A stretch of 25,865 nucleotides of DNA from NCBI GenBank assembly GCA_946479225.1, contig CAMLFI010000003.1, positions 1 through 25,865 on the forward strand. Direction: 5' to 3'. Within the stretch, counting starts at the first letter, position 1. Every line of letters starts with the position of its first letter. A model generated the notes under the pieces. It ran no database searches. It worked only from the letters and a program-made list of their open reading frames with translations, and was not told the origin of the DNA. This document shows positions 1 to 8,356 of this stretch, piece by piece. Position numbers and translations under genes: made by a program. This DNA comes from an uncultured Mucilaginibacter sp. (GTDB lineage: Bacteria; Bacteroidota; Bacteroidia; Sphingobacteriales; Sphingobacteriaceae).

Positions 1-36
1 CTAAAAATAGAAAGAGGGGGCGGCTCAGAGCCGGGG

Positions 37-91
37 TGAGCCACCCTGAGCCCTGTGAGCCCCTGTGAGCCACTGTGAGCCCATGTGAGCC
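37..91. repeat. Phased TGAGCC short tandem repeat
   Basis: TGAGCC occurs six times, beginning at 37, 47, 56, 66, 76 and 86. The last four copies are embedded in TGTGAGCC and recur at exactly 10 bases; the steps before that are 10 and 9. A 10-base period is not a multiple of three, so this is not a coding repeat, and it equals about one helical turn, which would put every copy on the same face of the DNA. It lies about 55 bases upstream of the -7 box of the next gene. Function is unknown: it may be a simple unstable repeat, or a binding array. A small perfect hairpin (CGGCTC AGA-type palindrome at 21-33) sits just before it. Confidence 0.75.
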
Positions 92-98
92 ACCCCAT

Positions 99-116
99 TT
101 TTTGCATTTGCAAAAA
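99..116. other. Short perfect palindrome TTTTTGCA/TGCAAAAA
   Basis: An 8+8 base inverted repeat with two central T residues lies between the TGAGCC array and the -7 box at 144. It could be an operator or part of an upstream terminator, but no T tract follows it on the plus strand. No function can be assigned from the sequence. Confidence 0.35.
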
Positions 117-143
117 CCACAGCCCTCTTTCCATCAAAATACC

Positions 144-151
144 TACTTTTG
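144..151 (+). promoter_or_regulatory. Bacteroidota -7 box (TACTTTTG) for the DHS-family gene
   Basis: TACTTTTG matches the Bacteroidota housekeeping -7 consensus TAnnTTTG perfectly. It lies 22 bases before the ATG at 174, so the leader would be short, about 15 bases. No convincing -33 TTTG/TTG is found at 17-23 bases upstream, which lowers confidence. The same octamer serves the act operon and the str operon in this window. Confidence 0.5.
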
Positions 152-173
152 CCGAATTAAAATTTGAAGGATA

Positions 174-1154
174 ATGAGCACTACCAAAGGACCCATCTCC
201 CAGTTTATTGAGAGAAACTACCTGCATTTTAACGCTGCCGCCTTGATGGACGCAGCTAAAGGTTATGAAACACACCTTACCGAAGGCGGTAAAATGATGG
301 TGACCCTTGCCGGTGCCATGAGTACCGCCGAGTTAGGTATATCGCTGGCCGAAATGATCCGTCAGGGTAAAATAGACATCATTTCGTGCACGGGCGCTAA
401 CCTGGAAGAGGATATTATGAACCTGGTGGCGCACTCGCATTATAAACGTGTACCTAACTATCGCGACTTAAGTCCGCAGGATGAGTGGGATCTGTTAGAG
501 AACCATTACAACCGTGTAACGGATACCTGCATACCCGAAGAAGAAGCTTTCCGCCGTTTGCAAAAACATATCCATAAACTTTGGAAAGATGCTGATGATG
601 CCGGCGAGCGCTATTTTCCGCATGAATACATGTATAAAATGTTATTAAGCGGCGTACTAGAGCAGTATTATGAGATAGACCCAAAAAATTCATGGATGCT
701 TGCTGCTGCAGAAAGGAACCTGCCTATTGTAGTACCAGGCTGGGAGGATTCAACCATGGGCAATATCTTTGCATCATATGTAATAAAGAACGAAATAAAG
801 GCCGTTACCATGAAGAGTGGTATAGAATACATGGCATGGCTGGCCGATTGGTATGTTAAAAATTCATCGGGTAAGGGGATAGGTTTCTTCCAGATTGGTG
901 GCGGTATAGCCGGCGATTTCCCTATTTGCGTTGTGCCGATGCTTTACCAGGACATGGAGATGCCTGAGATACCCTTCTGGAGCTATTTCTGCCAGATATC
1001 CGACTCAACAACTTCATACGGTTCATACTCCGGCGCTGTGCCGAATGAGAAAATTACCTGGGGTAAATTAGATATACATACGCCGAAGTTTATAGTAGAG
1101 TCTGATGCTACCATAGTGGCCCCACTTATATTTGCGTGGATATTAGGACAATAA
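174..1154 (+). CDS. Deoxyhypusine synthase family protein
   Basis: The 326-residue product is a recognisable member of the deoxyhypusine synthase family (NAD-dependent aminobutyl transfer from spermidine). The conserved C-terminal WGK block, whose lysine carries the butylimine intermediate in the eukaryotic enzyme, is present as W296-G297-K298, followed by the usual hydrophobic segment ending ATIVAPLIFAWIL. The NAD-binding region is seen as SCTGANLEED at 71-80 and a GGG turn at 242-244. Bacteria have no eIF5A, so the substrate must differ; bacterial relatives are thought to act in polyamine synthesis (homospermidine or a related product), but the exact reaction here is not shown by the sequence. 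The start at 174 is preceded by a weak purine-rich GAAGGA. It appears monocistronic within the window; whatever precedes it upstream is not visible. Confidence 0.85.
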   Translation: MSTTKGPISQFIERNYLHFNAAALMDAAKGYETHLTEGGKMMVTLAGAMSTAELGISLAEMIRQGKIDIISCTGANLEEDIMNLVAHSHYKRVPNYRDLSPQDEWDLLENHYNRVTDTCIPEEEAFRRLQKHIHKLWKDADDAGERYFPHEYMYKMLLSGVLEQYYEIDPKNSWMLAAAERNLPIVVPGWEDSTMGNIFASYVIKNEIKAVTMKSGIEYMAWLADWYVKNSSGKGIGFFQIGGGIAGDFPICVVPMLYQDMEMPEIPFWSYFCQISDSTTSYGSYSGAVPNEKITWGKLDIHTPKFIVESDATIVAPLIFAWILGQ

Positions 1155-1267
1155 CAAAAAAAAAGCTGTAAGGTAAAAGATTGGCAATAATTATAACCGT
1201 TAGGTATAAATTTTTTAAAAATTCTATTTATTTAGAAAGATTATAAATTAGTTATTACTGTCATTTA

Positions 1268-1301
1268 TTTGTCAGCGATTATTTAATAAATTATACTTTT
1301 G
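1268..1301 (+). promoter_or_regulatory. Promoter of the act-cta operon
   Basis: TTTG at 1268-1271 and TACTTTTG at 1294-1301 are separated by 22 bases, matching the Bacteroidota TTTG / TAnnTTTG pattern. Transcription would begin near 1306-1309, giving a leader of about 75 bases before actA. That leader contains a 6-bp hairpin (TAAAAG 1318-1323 with CTTTTA 1330-1335, six-base loop) of unknown importance. The 227-base gap between the two genes holds nothing else I can identify, and no intrinsic terminator is seen after the preceding gene. Confidence 0.7.
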
Positions 1302-1381
1302 TGGCTGAAAAATTGGCTAAAAGTGCGTGCTTTTAACAATTTCAACACATAAAAATAAACTATTTAGCACAATACAACTTT

Positions 1382-2653
1382 ATGAGAAGCATCTCATTGA
1401 TTTTTAAACAATTCACTAAACCGGTTCTACTTGCACTTTGTTTTGCCGTTTGGGGATTTTCTGTTAAGGCGCAAGGAGACCCGGCTAAAGGGGAGGGCTT
1501 GTTTAAATCAAATGCCTGTAGTGGTTGTCACGCGTTAGATAAGCGCATGGCTGGTCCTGCTTTGGGTCCTATTATGGCATCAGATACTGATGACAAATGG
1601 TTAACCAAGTGGATACAGAACAACCAGGCGTTAATTGCAGCTAAAGATCCTAAAGCTCTTAAGATCTATAACGAATTTGCCCAAGCGGGTATGCCAGTTT
1701 TTACCGGCCTTTCTGATGCTGACGCGGCAGACATTATTGCTTATGTGCGTGATGGCTACAAGAAAATAGAGGAAGCTAAAAAGGCTGCTCCGGCGGCTGG
1801 TACAGCTGCTGCTGCCGATCAAGGTCCAAGTGATTTAGTAGTTTTTGGCCTTATCGGTGTAATCATATTAGCCTTAATCATCATCCTTGTATTAAACAGG
1901 GTTATAGGTACGCTTGAAACCATTATCACTAAAAAAGGTGTTGTGCTTGACGCCGAAACAGAGGAAGAAGGTGAGCAGGTTGATCGTTTTGCTACCGTAA
2001 AACGGATGGCAAAAAATAAGAAATTGGTTTTCTTTATCCTGGTATGCGGTACAATTGGTATAGCAAGCTGGTCGTGGAACATTATGTGGAATACCGATGT
2101 ACACAGTGGTTACCAGCCTGTACAGCCTATCAAATATTCGCACGAGCTGCATGCAGGCATCATGAAAATTGAATGTCAGTATTGTCATACCGGCGCATTC
2201 AAATCAAAAAATGCTTCTATACCATCATTAAACGTGTGTATGAACTGCCACAAAACAGTTAAGCAGGAATCGCCTGAGATACAAAAAATATATACTGCTT
2301 TGGGTTACGATCCGGCTACTGCTAAATACGACAGCACTAAAGCCCAGCCTATTCAATGGGTGCGTATACACAACCTGCCTGATCTGGCTTACTTTAACCA
2401 CTCACAGCACACTACTGTTGGCGGCATTAAATGTCAAACCTGCCACGGCCCTATAGAAACCATGGCCGAGGTTAAACAATACAGTCCGCTTACTATGAAA
2501 TGGTGTATCCAGTGCCACAAACGTACCGAGGTTAACAGCAAAGGCAGCGCTTATTATGACCAGGTATTAGCTGCTCATGATGAGATCAAAAAAGGCAAAA
2601 AACCAACCGTTGCTTTATTAGGCGGTATTGAGTGCGGCAAGTGCCATTATTAA
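1382..2653 (+). CDS. actA: Alternative complex III multiheme cytochrome subunit ActA, with N-terminal monoheme domain
   Basis: The 423-residue protein has an N-terminal signal peptide ending at KAQ (about 31), a monoheme cytochrome c domain with CSGCH at 46-50 and a likely Met ligand at 104, an Ala-rich linker, two membrane segments (about 151-171 and 215-232), and a C-terminal pentaheme domain with CQYCH 265, CMNCH 286, CQTCH 351, CIQCH 375 and CGKCH 418. It therefore carries six heme c sites. In alternative complex III the pentaheme part passes electrons from the ActB iron-sulfur chain to the periplasmic acceptor. The extra N-terminal heme domain resembles a tethered cytochrome c that could deliver electrons to the oxidase encoded downstream. 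It is the first gene of the operon. Identification is firm; the role of the extra domain is inference. Confidence 0.93.
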   Translation: MRSISLIFKQFTKPVLLALCFAVWGFSVKAQGDPAKGEGLFKSNACSGCHALDKRMAGPALGPIMASDTDDKWLTKWIQNNQALIAAKDPKALKIYNEFAQAGMPVFTGLSDADAADIIAYVRDGYKKIEEAKKAAPAAGTAAAADQGPSDLVVFGLIGVIILALIIILVLNRVIGTLETIITKKGVVLDAETEEEGEQVDRFATVKRMAKNKKLVFFILVCGTIGIASWSWNIMWNTDVHSGYQPVQPIKYSHELHAGIMKIECQYCHTGAFKSKNASIPSLNVCMNCHKTVKQESPEIQKIYTALGYDPATAKYDSTKAQPIQWVRIHNLPDLAYFNHSQHTTVGGIKCQTCHGPIETMAEVKQYSPLTMKWCIQCHKRTEVNSKGSAYYDQVLAAHDEIKKGKKPTVALLGGIECGKCHY

Positions 2654-2699
2654 TATACAGATAGAATTTAGAGCATTACAGTTTTATATTACAGCTTAA

Positions 2700-5600
2700 A
2701 TGGATAGCAATAAAAAATACTGGAAAGGTGTAGAAGAACTAACCCGAACCCCGGAATTTGTTGAAAAGAACAAAAACGAATTTGCGGAGCCTATTCCAAT
2801 TGAGGATGTTTTGTCGGGCGAAGGCCTGAAGGGTAAAACTCCCCGCCGCGATTTCTTAAAAGCGGTAGGCTTTGGCGTGGGTGCGGTTACATTGGCTGCT
2901 TGCCAAAGAGTACCTGTACACAAATCCATCCCATATTTAATTAAACCGGAGGAAGTTACGCCGGGTGTTGCCAATTACTATGTATCAACTTACGAAGGTT
3001 CGGCCATTATGGTTAAAACCCGAGAAGGCAGACCTATCAAAGTAGAAGGTAACCCAAATGACTTACTTGGAAAAGGTGGTTTGAGCGCTCAGGCTCAGGC
3101 ATCAGTACTTGATCTTTATGATGTCAACCGTGTTAAAAGCGCAGTTAAAGATGGTTCTGAAGTTACCTGGAGCACTATTGATGACCATGTTATATTAGAG
3201 CTTGCTAAAATTGTTGACGCCGGCACCAAGATCCGTATTGTATCTTCAACCATTTCAAGCCCGTCTACATTAAGCGTAATTGCTGATTTTATTGCTGCTT
3301 ATCCTACTGCAAAACATGTTACTTATGATGCAGTATCATATACAGGTATTATCCAGGCTAACCAAAATAGCTTTGGTAAAGCCGTATTACCACACTACAA
3401 TTTTGATAAAGCTGACGTAATTGTAAGCTTCGGCGCCGACTTTTTAGGCACCTGGATATCAGGCGAAGAATTTACCCGGCAGTATGTATCAAAACGCGCT
3501 GCCAAAGCACTGGAAGAGAAAAAAATGTCTCGTCACATCCAGTTTGAGACAGGCATGAGCTTAACCGGTACCAACGCTGATGTACGTATCGCGTTAAAAC
3601 CATCAGAAGAAGGCGTTGCTTTGGTTAATCTTTACAATGCAATATCAGGCACTACATTGCCGGGCAGTAAAGCGTTGCAGAACAAGGCAGCTAATAATGC
3701 TATAGCTGTTGTGGCTAAAGAGTTAGTAGCAGCTAAGGGCCGTGCGCTGGTTGTTGCAGGTTCAAATGATGTAGCTACGCAAATATTGGTTAACGCTATC
3801 AACTCCATATTAGGCAGCTACGGTACTACAATTGATCTGGATAACAATTCAAGACAATATGCAGGTAACGACGCTGAATTAGCTGAGTTTGTTGGCGAAG
3901 TTAAACGTGGCGAAGTTGGCGCGGTATTCTTTTTGAATGCTAACCCTGTTTATGATTTTTATCAAGGCGCAGCATTAGCTAAGGCTATTGAAAAAGTTCC
4001 GTTGCGTGTATCTTTCTCTGATACCAAAGACGAAACTTCTGCATTATGTAATGTAATTGCACCAAACCACCACTATTTAGAATCATGGGGTGATGACAGC
4101 GCGATTGAAGGTTACTATACTATAAAACAACCTACTATTAACCCTGTTTATGATACCCGGCAGGCTGAACAAAGCTTGTTGTTATGGTCATCAAACCCGG
4201 TTAATAATTATTATACCTACGTAAGAAATGTTTGGGCTACCCGGGTACTTCCGTTAGCAGGTCTTTCAGGCCAGGCCGGATGGGAAAGCGTATTGCAAAC
4301 AGGATTTATACAAACAGCCGCTAAACCGGCAGGCGTATATGCATTCAGCTTTGATCTGAATGGCGTAGCACAAAAAATATTAGCTCAAAGCGCGCAGCTG
4401 GCTGCTTCTGCAGGTAAATTTGAGTTAGCTTTATATCAAACTTCAGCTATCCGCGATGGTAAGCACGCTAATAACCCATGGTTACAGGAGCTGCCTGATC
4501 CGGTATCAAAAGTTACCTGGGATAACTTTGCCGCCATGTCTCAAAACGATATGAAGGACTTAGGTTTGGTTGAAGGCGACGTAGTTGTTATTGATGCCAA
4601 CGGATATTCAATTGCACTACCCGCTTTATTGCAACCTGGTCAGGCAGTTGGTACCATATCAGTAGCTGTAGGTTACGGCCGCACCAGCGGTGGCGCTGTA
4701 ATTGAAAGCGGAATTGGTAAAAATGCCTTCCCTTTCTATAGCTTACGTAACGGTACTTTCCAAACTACTACGGTTGCTGCCCTATCAAAAACAGGTGATA
4801 ACATACAATTAGCACAAACACAAACACACCACTCATACGAAGGCCGTAACATCGTTCGCGAAACCAGCCTTGCTGAGTTTGTTAAAAACCCGGCACACGC
4901 GGTTGGCCATCATGAAGGACATAAAGACTACAGTCTTTGGGACGAGCATGAGCGCCCTAACTATGATTGGGTTATGGCAATTGACCTTAACGCCTGTACC
5001 GGTTGCGGTGCCTGCGTTGTAGCTTGTAACGCCGAAAATAATATCCCGGTTGTTGGCAGAGACGAAGTACGCCGCCGCCGCGAAATGCACTGGATCCGTA
5101 TTGACCGTTACTATACTTTCAACGAAGCGGGTAAAGGTGTAACAGAAGAGACAGAAATCGCTCATCTGGAAGATATAAGCAATGTATCTGTTGTACACCA
5201 GCCAATGCTTTGCCAGCACTGCGATCACGCTCCTTGCGAAACTGTGTGCCCGGTATTAGCTACTGTTCACTCATCAGAAGGTTTGAACCACATGGCTTAC
5301 AACCGTTGCGTTGGTACACGTTACTGCGCTAACAACTGTCCGTTCAAAGTGCGTCGCTTTAACTGGTTCAACTACTGGAACGATTCACGTTTTGATAACT
5401 ATTTGAACAACGAGCATACACAATTAGTATTAAACCCTGATGTAACTACCCGTTCACGTGGTGTTATGGAGAAATGCTCAATGTGTATCCAAAGAATACA
5501 AGCCGGTAAGCTGAAAGCTAAAATTGAGAAACGCCCTGTTAAAGATGGTGATATCAAAATGGCCTGCGAGCAAACCTGTTCTGCTAACGCTATCATATTC

Positions 5601-5741
5601 GGTAACCGTAATGATCCTAACTCTGCAGTGTCAAAAGCATTGAAGAGCGAAAGAACTTACTATGTGCTTGAAGAATTTAACGTTGAAGCGGGTATAGGTT
5701 ATCAGGCAAAAGTTAGAAACACATTTGAATTAGAAGCTTAA
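2700..5741 (+). CDS. actB: Alternative complex III iron-sulfur / molybdopterin-like subunit ActB
   Basis: A 1013-residue fusion of a molybdopterin-oxidoreductase-like domain (roughly 75-740, expected to lack the cofactor in this family) and a C-terminal ferredoxin-like domain (about 755-1000). A Tat-type motif RRDFLK is at 49-54, followed by a hydrophobic stretch and a lipobox-like LAAC with Cys68, so export by Tat and lipid anchoring are both possible. The C-terminal domain has exactly 15 clustered cysteines (766, 769, 772, 776; 838, 841, 846, 850; 870, 876, 880; 926, 929; 956, 960), the number needed for three [4Fe-4S] and one [3Fe-4S] cluster, as known for ActB. It relays electrons from menaquinol oxidised at ActC to the hemes of ActA. 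The gene starts 46 bases after actA. Confidence 0.95.
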   Translation: MDSNKKYWKGVEELTRTPEFVEKNKNEFAEPIPIEDVLSGEGLKGKTPRRDFLKAVGFGVGAVTLAACQRVPVHKSIPYLIKPEEVTPGVANYYVSTYEGSAIMVKTREGRPIKVEGNPNDLLGKGGLSAQAQASVLDLYDVNRVKSAVKDGSEVTWSTIDDHVILELAKIVDAGTKIRIVSSTISSPSTLSVIADFIAAYPTAKHVTYDAVSYTGIIQANQNSFGKAVLPHYNFDKADVIVSFGADFLGTWISGEEFTRQYVSKRAAKALEEKKMSRHIQFETGMSLTGTNADVRIALKPSEEGVALVNLYNAISGTTLPGSKALQNKAANNAIAVVAKELVAAKGRALVVAGSNDVATQILVNAINSILGSYGTTIDLDNNSRQYAGNDAELAEFVGEVKRGEVGAVFFLNANPVYDFYQGAALAKAIEKVPLRVSFSDTKDETSALCNVIAPNHHYLESWGDDSAIEGYYTIKQPTINPVYDTRQAEQSLLLWSSNPVNNYYTYVRNVWATRVLPLAGLSGQAGWESVLQTGFIQTAAKPAGVYAFSFDLNGVAQKILAQSAQLAASAGKFELALYQTSAIRDGKHANNPWLQELPDPVSKVTWDNFAAMSQNDMKDLGLVEGDVVVIDANGYSIALPALLQPGQAVGTISVAVGYGRTSGGAVIESGIGKNAFPFYSLRNGTFQTTTVAALSKTGDNIQLAQTQTHHSYEGRNIVRETSLAEFVKNPAHAVGHHEGHKDYSLWDEHERPNYDWVMAIDLNACTGCGACVVACNAENNIPVVGRDEVRRRREMHWIRIDRYYTFNEAGKGVTEETEIAHLEDISNVSVVHQPMLCQHCDHAPCETVCPVLATVHSSEGLNHMAYNRCVGTRYCANNCPFKVRRFNWFNYWNDSRFDNYLNNEHTQLVLNPDVTTRSRGVMEKCSMCIQRIQAGKLKAKIEKRPVKDGDIKMACEQTCSANAIIFGNRNDPNSAVSKALKSERTYYVLEEFNVEAGIGYQAKVRNTFELEA

Positions 5742-5764
5742 GCTATCATTATTATATATAAAGT

Positions 5765-7234
5765 ATGGCATCTCATAAAGAATCAATAATAAGGGAACCG
5801 TTAATTACCGGCGAAAATATAACCTACGCCAAGGTAACCAACGATGTTCTTACACCTGTTGAAAATGCACCTAACAAAGCCTGGTGGATAGGTTTCATCG
5901 TATCCTCTATTGGCGCATGCCTTTGGGTATTTGCAGTTAGCTGGACATTTTGGTACGGTATCGGGTCGTGGGGTTTGAATAAAACAGTTGGCTGGGCCTG
6001 GGACATCACCGGTTTCGTATGGTGGGTAGGTATTGGTCACGCCGGTACGCTTATCTCGGCTATCTTATTACTGTTCCGTCAAAACTGGCGTAACTCAATT
6101 AACCGCTCAGCAGAGGCGATGACGATCTTCGCCGTAATTTGCGCCGCTACTTACGTAGTATCACACATGGGGCGCCCATGGTTGGCTTACTGGCCTTTGC
6201 CACTGCCAAACCAGTTTGGTTTATGGGTTAACTTTAACTCACCATTGGTATGGGACGTGTTCGCGATATCAACTTACTTCTCGGTTTCATTAGTGTTCTG
6301 GTACATCGGTTTATTGCCTGATATTGCCAGCATCCGTGACCGTGCTTCAGGCCTTCGCCGCAGAATTTATTCTATCTGTTCATTCGGTTGGACAGGTTCA
6401 GTAAAAACATGGCAGCGTTTTGAAACTGTATCATTAATATTAGCAGGTATATCAACGCCACTGGTACTTTCGGTACACACCATTGTATCAATGGACTTTG
6501 CTACATCTTTAGAGCCGGGTTGGCACACAACAATTTTCCCTCCTTACTTCGTTGCAGGAGCTATCTTCTCGGGTTTCGCAATGGTGCAAACACTATTGCT
6601 GGTAACCCGTAAGGTTTTAGGTTTGGAGAACTACATTACTATGTTCCACATTGAGTCAATGAATAAGATCATCCTGGTAACAGGCTCTATCGTTGGGGTG
6701 GCTTATTTAACGGAGTTCTTTATCGCTTACTATTCAGGCGGCGAGTACGAGCAGTACACTTTCCTTAACCGTTTTACCGGTCCGTTCTGGTGGGCAGGCT
6801 GTATGATGTATGGCTGTAACATCCTGATGACGCAGGTAATGTGGTTCAAAAAGATCCGTACCAATATTGCCATGGCATGGGTACTATCTATCATTGTAAA
6901 CATAGGTATGTGGTTTGAGCGTTTCGTTATCATCGTTACCTCATTACACCGTGACTTTATACCATCAAGCTGGGCCATGTTTTATCCAACTTGGGTTGAC
7001 GTGAGCATCTTCATCGGCTCAATTGGTTTGTTCTTTACCTTGTTCCTGTTATTCCTTCGTGTATTGCCTTCAATAGCAATGGCCGAGGTGAAGCTGTTGC
7101 TGAAATCATCAAGTGAGCAGGCTAAGAAGAAACAAATTGAAGAAGGTCATCTTGATCCTGAGCAGGTTCAATACTATAAAGATTCATTGATCCCTTACGA
7201 TACGGTAGATTTAGAAAAATACGAAAACGCATAA
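5765..7234 (+). CDS. actC: Alternative complex III membrane subunit ActC (NrfD/PsrC family)
   Basis: A 489-residue polytopic membrane protein of the NrfD/PsrC family, with about ten hydrophobic segments from residue 40 onward and a short polar C-terminal tail. The conserved GH pair of the quinol site is visible at G91-H92 (GIGHAGT). In alternative complex III this subunit binds and oxidises menaquinol next to the ActB iron-sulfur chain. It follows actB by 23 bases and precedes actD by 6 bases, so the genes are co-transcribed. It is a distant paralogue of ActF further down the operon. Identification is firm from fold type, length and context. Confidence 0.95.
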   Translation: MASHKESIIREPLITGENITYAKVTNDVLTPVENAPNKAWWIGFIVSSIGACLWVFAVSWTFWYGIGSWGLNKTVGWAWDITGFVWWVGIGHAGTLISAILLLFRQNWRNSINRSAEAMTIFAVICAATYVVSHMGRPWLAYWPLPLPNQFGLWVNFNSPLVWDVFAISTYFSVSLVFWYIGLLPDIASIRDRASGLRRRIYSICSFGWTGSVKTWQRFETVSLILAGISTPLVLSVHTIVSMDFATSLEPGWHTTIFPPYFVAGAIFSGFAMVQTLLLVTRKVLGLENYITMFHIESMNKIILVTGSIVGVAYLTEFFIAYYSGGEYEQYTFLNRFTGPFWWAGCMMYGCNILMTQVMWFKKIRTNIAMAWVLSIIVNIGMWFERFVIIVTSLHRDFIPSSWAMFYPTWVDVSIFIGSIGLFFTLFLLFLRVLPSIAMAEVKLLLKSSSEQAKKKQIEEGHLDPEQVQYYKDSLIPYDTVDLEKYENA

Positions 7235-7240
7235 TCAACA

Positions 7241-7777
7241 ATGAGCAGCACTAAATATATATTAGGACTTTTTGACGATCCGGATGTGATGATGCACGGG
7301 ATTGACAAGTTACAGAAAAATAGTATCCCTATTTATGATGTATACACCCCAATGCCAATACACGGAATTGATGCGAAGTTAGGCGTTAAGGAATCGCGTT
7401 TGGGTTATGCGGCATTCATGTTCGGCTGCTTAGGCGGTACCGTTATCTTCAGTATTATTTATTACTGTTTGGTGCATGACTGGCCTATGAACATTGGTGG
7501 TAAACCATATTTCGCCATCCCGGATTTTGTGCCGGCTACTTTTGAGTGGACAGTATTATTTACTGCATTCGGTATGGCATTTACCTTCTTTTACGCTACA
7601 CACCTTTTCCCGGGCAGAGCGCCAAGGGTAATGGACCTTAGAGCAACTGACGACCGTTTTGTGATAGCAATTGATGCTAAAGGAAACGTATCGCACGAGG
7701 ATATAACAAATATATTAAAAGAAGCCGGAGCAGTAGAAGTTAAGCATAACACCAGAAAATATGTTAGCTATGAATAA
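7241..7777 (+). CDS. actD: Alternative complex III subunit ActD (DUF3341)
   Basis: A 178-residue protein with an N-terminal cytoplasmic alpha/beta domain (opening KYILGLFDDPDVMMHGIDKL), two membrane helices (about 56-78 and 103-122) and a short C-terminal domain. This is the DUF3341 architecture of ActD, a structural subunit of alternative complex III; no cofactor-binding motif is seen. It lies between actC and actE, overlapping the start of actE by 8 bases, consistent with translational coupling. Confidence 0.92.
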   Translation: MSSTKYILGLFDDPDVMMHGIDKLQKNSIPIYDVYTPMPIHGIDAKLGVKESRLGYAAFMFGCLGGTVIFSIIYYCLVHDWPMNIGGKPYFAIPDFVPATFEWTVLFTAFGMAFTFFYATHLFPGRAPRVMDLRATDDRFVIAIDAKGNVSHEDITNILKEAGAVEVKHNTRKYVSYE

Positions 7778-8345
7778 ATATAAAATATTGGGAACAGCGG
7801 TTGTTGCTGTTGTTGCATCGGTGGTAACCACCTCTTGTAATGACAAACGCAGCACCGGATGGGAGTACGCACCCAATATGTATGAGCACATTGCATATGA
7901 TCCTGATCAAAAGAATGTGAATTTTAAGGATGGTAAAACAGCGCAGGTACCACCTGCAGGTACTACGCCAATTGGCTTTACCCGTTTTGATTTTCCGAAT
8001 ACTAAAGAAGGATACGAAGCTGCTTCAACCGGCATTGTAAATCCTTTGGCGGCTAATGCTAAAACCTTAGCTGAGGGCAAAAAGCTTTACACTACATTTT
8101 GCTCACCCTGCCATGGTGCAACCGGAGCAGGCGATGGCGAAGTTACCAAACACGGTTTCGGGCCACCACCAAATTATGCAACCGGTCAGTCATCACGTGG
8201 TGGTGCAATGAAGGACCTTACTGATGGCAAGATCTATCACACTATAACTTACGGCGTAAGCGCAATGGGATCTTACGCATCGCAACTGGCACCGGATGAA
8301 CGCTGGAAAGTTGTAATGTATGTTCACCATTTACAAAACTTATAA
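7770..8345 (+). CDS. actE: Alternative complex III monoheme lipoprotein ActE
   Basis: From the ATG at 7770 the product is 191 residues. It has a lipoprotein signal peptide with the lipobox TTSC (Cys23), then a single heme c motif CSPCH at 111-115, and a likely Met ligand in YGVSAMGSY (Met166). It is the periplasmic monoheme subunit of alternative complex III and can pass electrons on to the oxidase. I prefer 7770 over the in-frame ATG at 7761 because it gives a normal KYK-led signal peptide and an ATG-TAA overlap with actD (stop at 7775-7777). Note that ActA already carries its own monoheme domain, so the complex has two. Confidence 0.93.
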   Translation: MNKYKILGTAVVAVVASVVTTSCNDKRSTGWEYAPNMYEHIAYDPDQKNVNFKDGKTAQVPPAGTTPIGFTRFDFPNTKEGYEAASTGIVNPLAANAKTLAEGKKLYTTFCSPCHGATGAGDGEVTKHGFGPPPNYATGQSSRGGAMKDLTDGKIYHTITYGVSAMGSYASQLAPDERWKVVMYVHHLQNL

Positions 8346-8356
8346 GAAATAATTTG

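Noticed and set aside
4833..5228. 131-residue minus-strand open frame inside actB
   Set aside because: Lies fully opposite the conserved iron-sulfur region of actB; a shadow frame.
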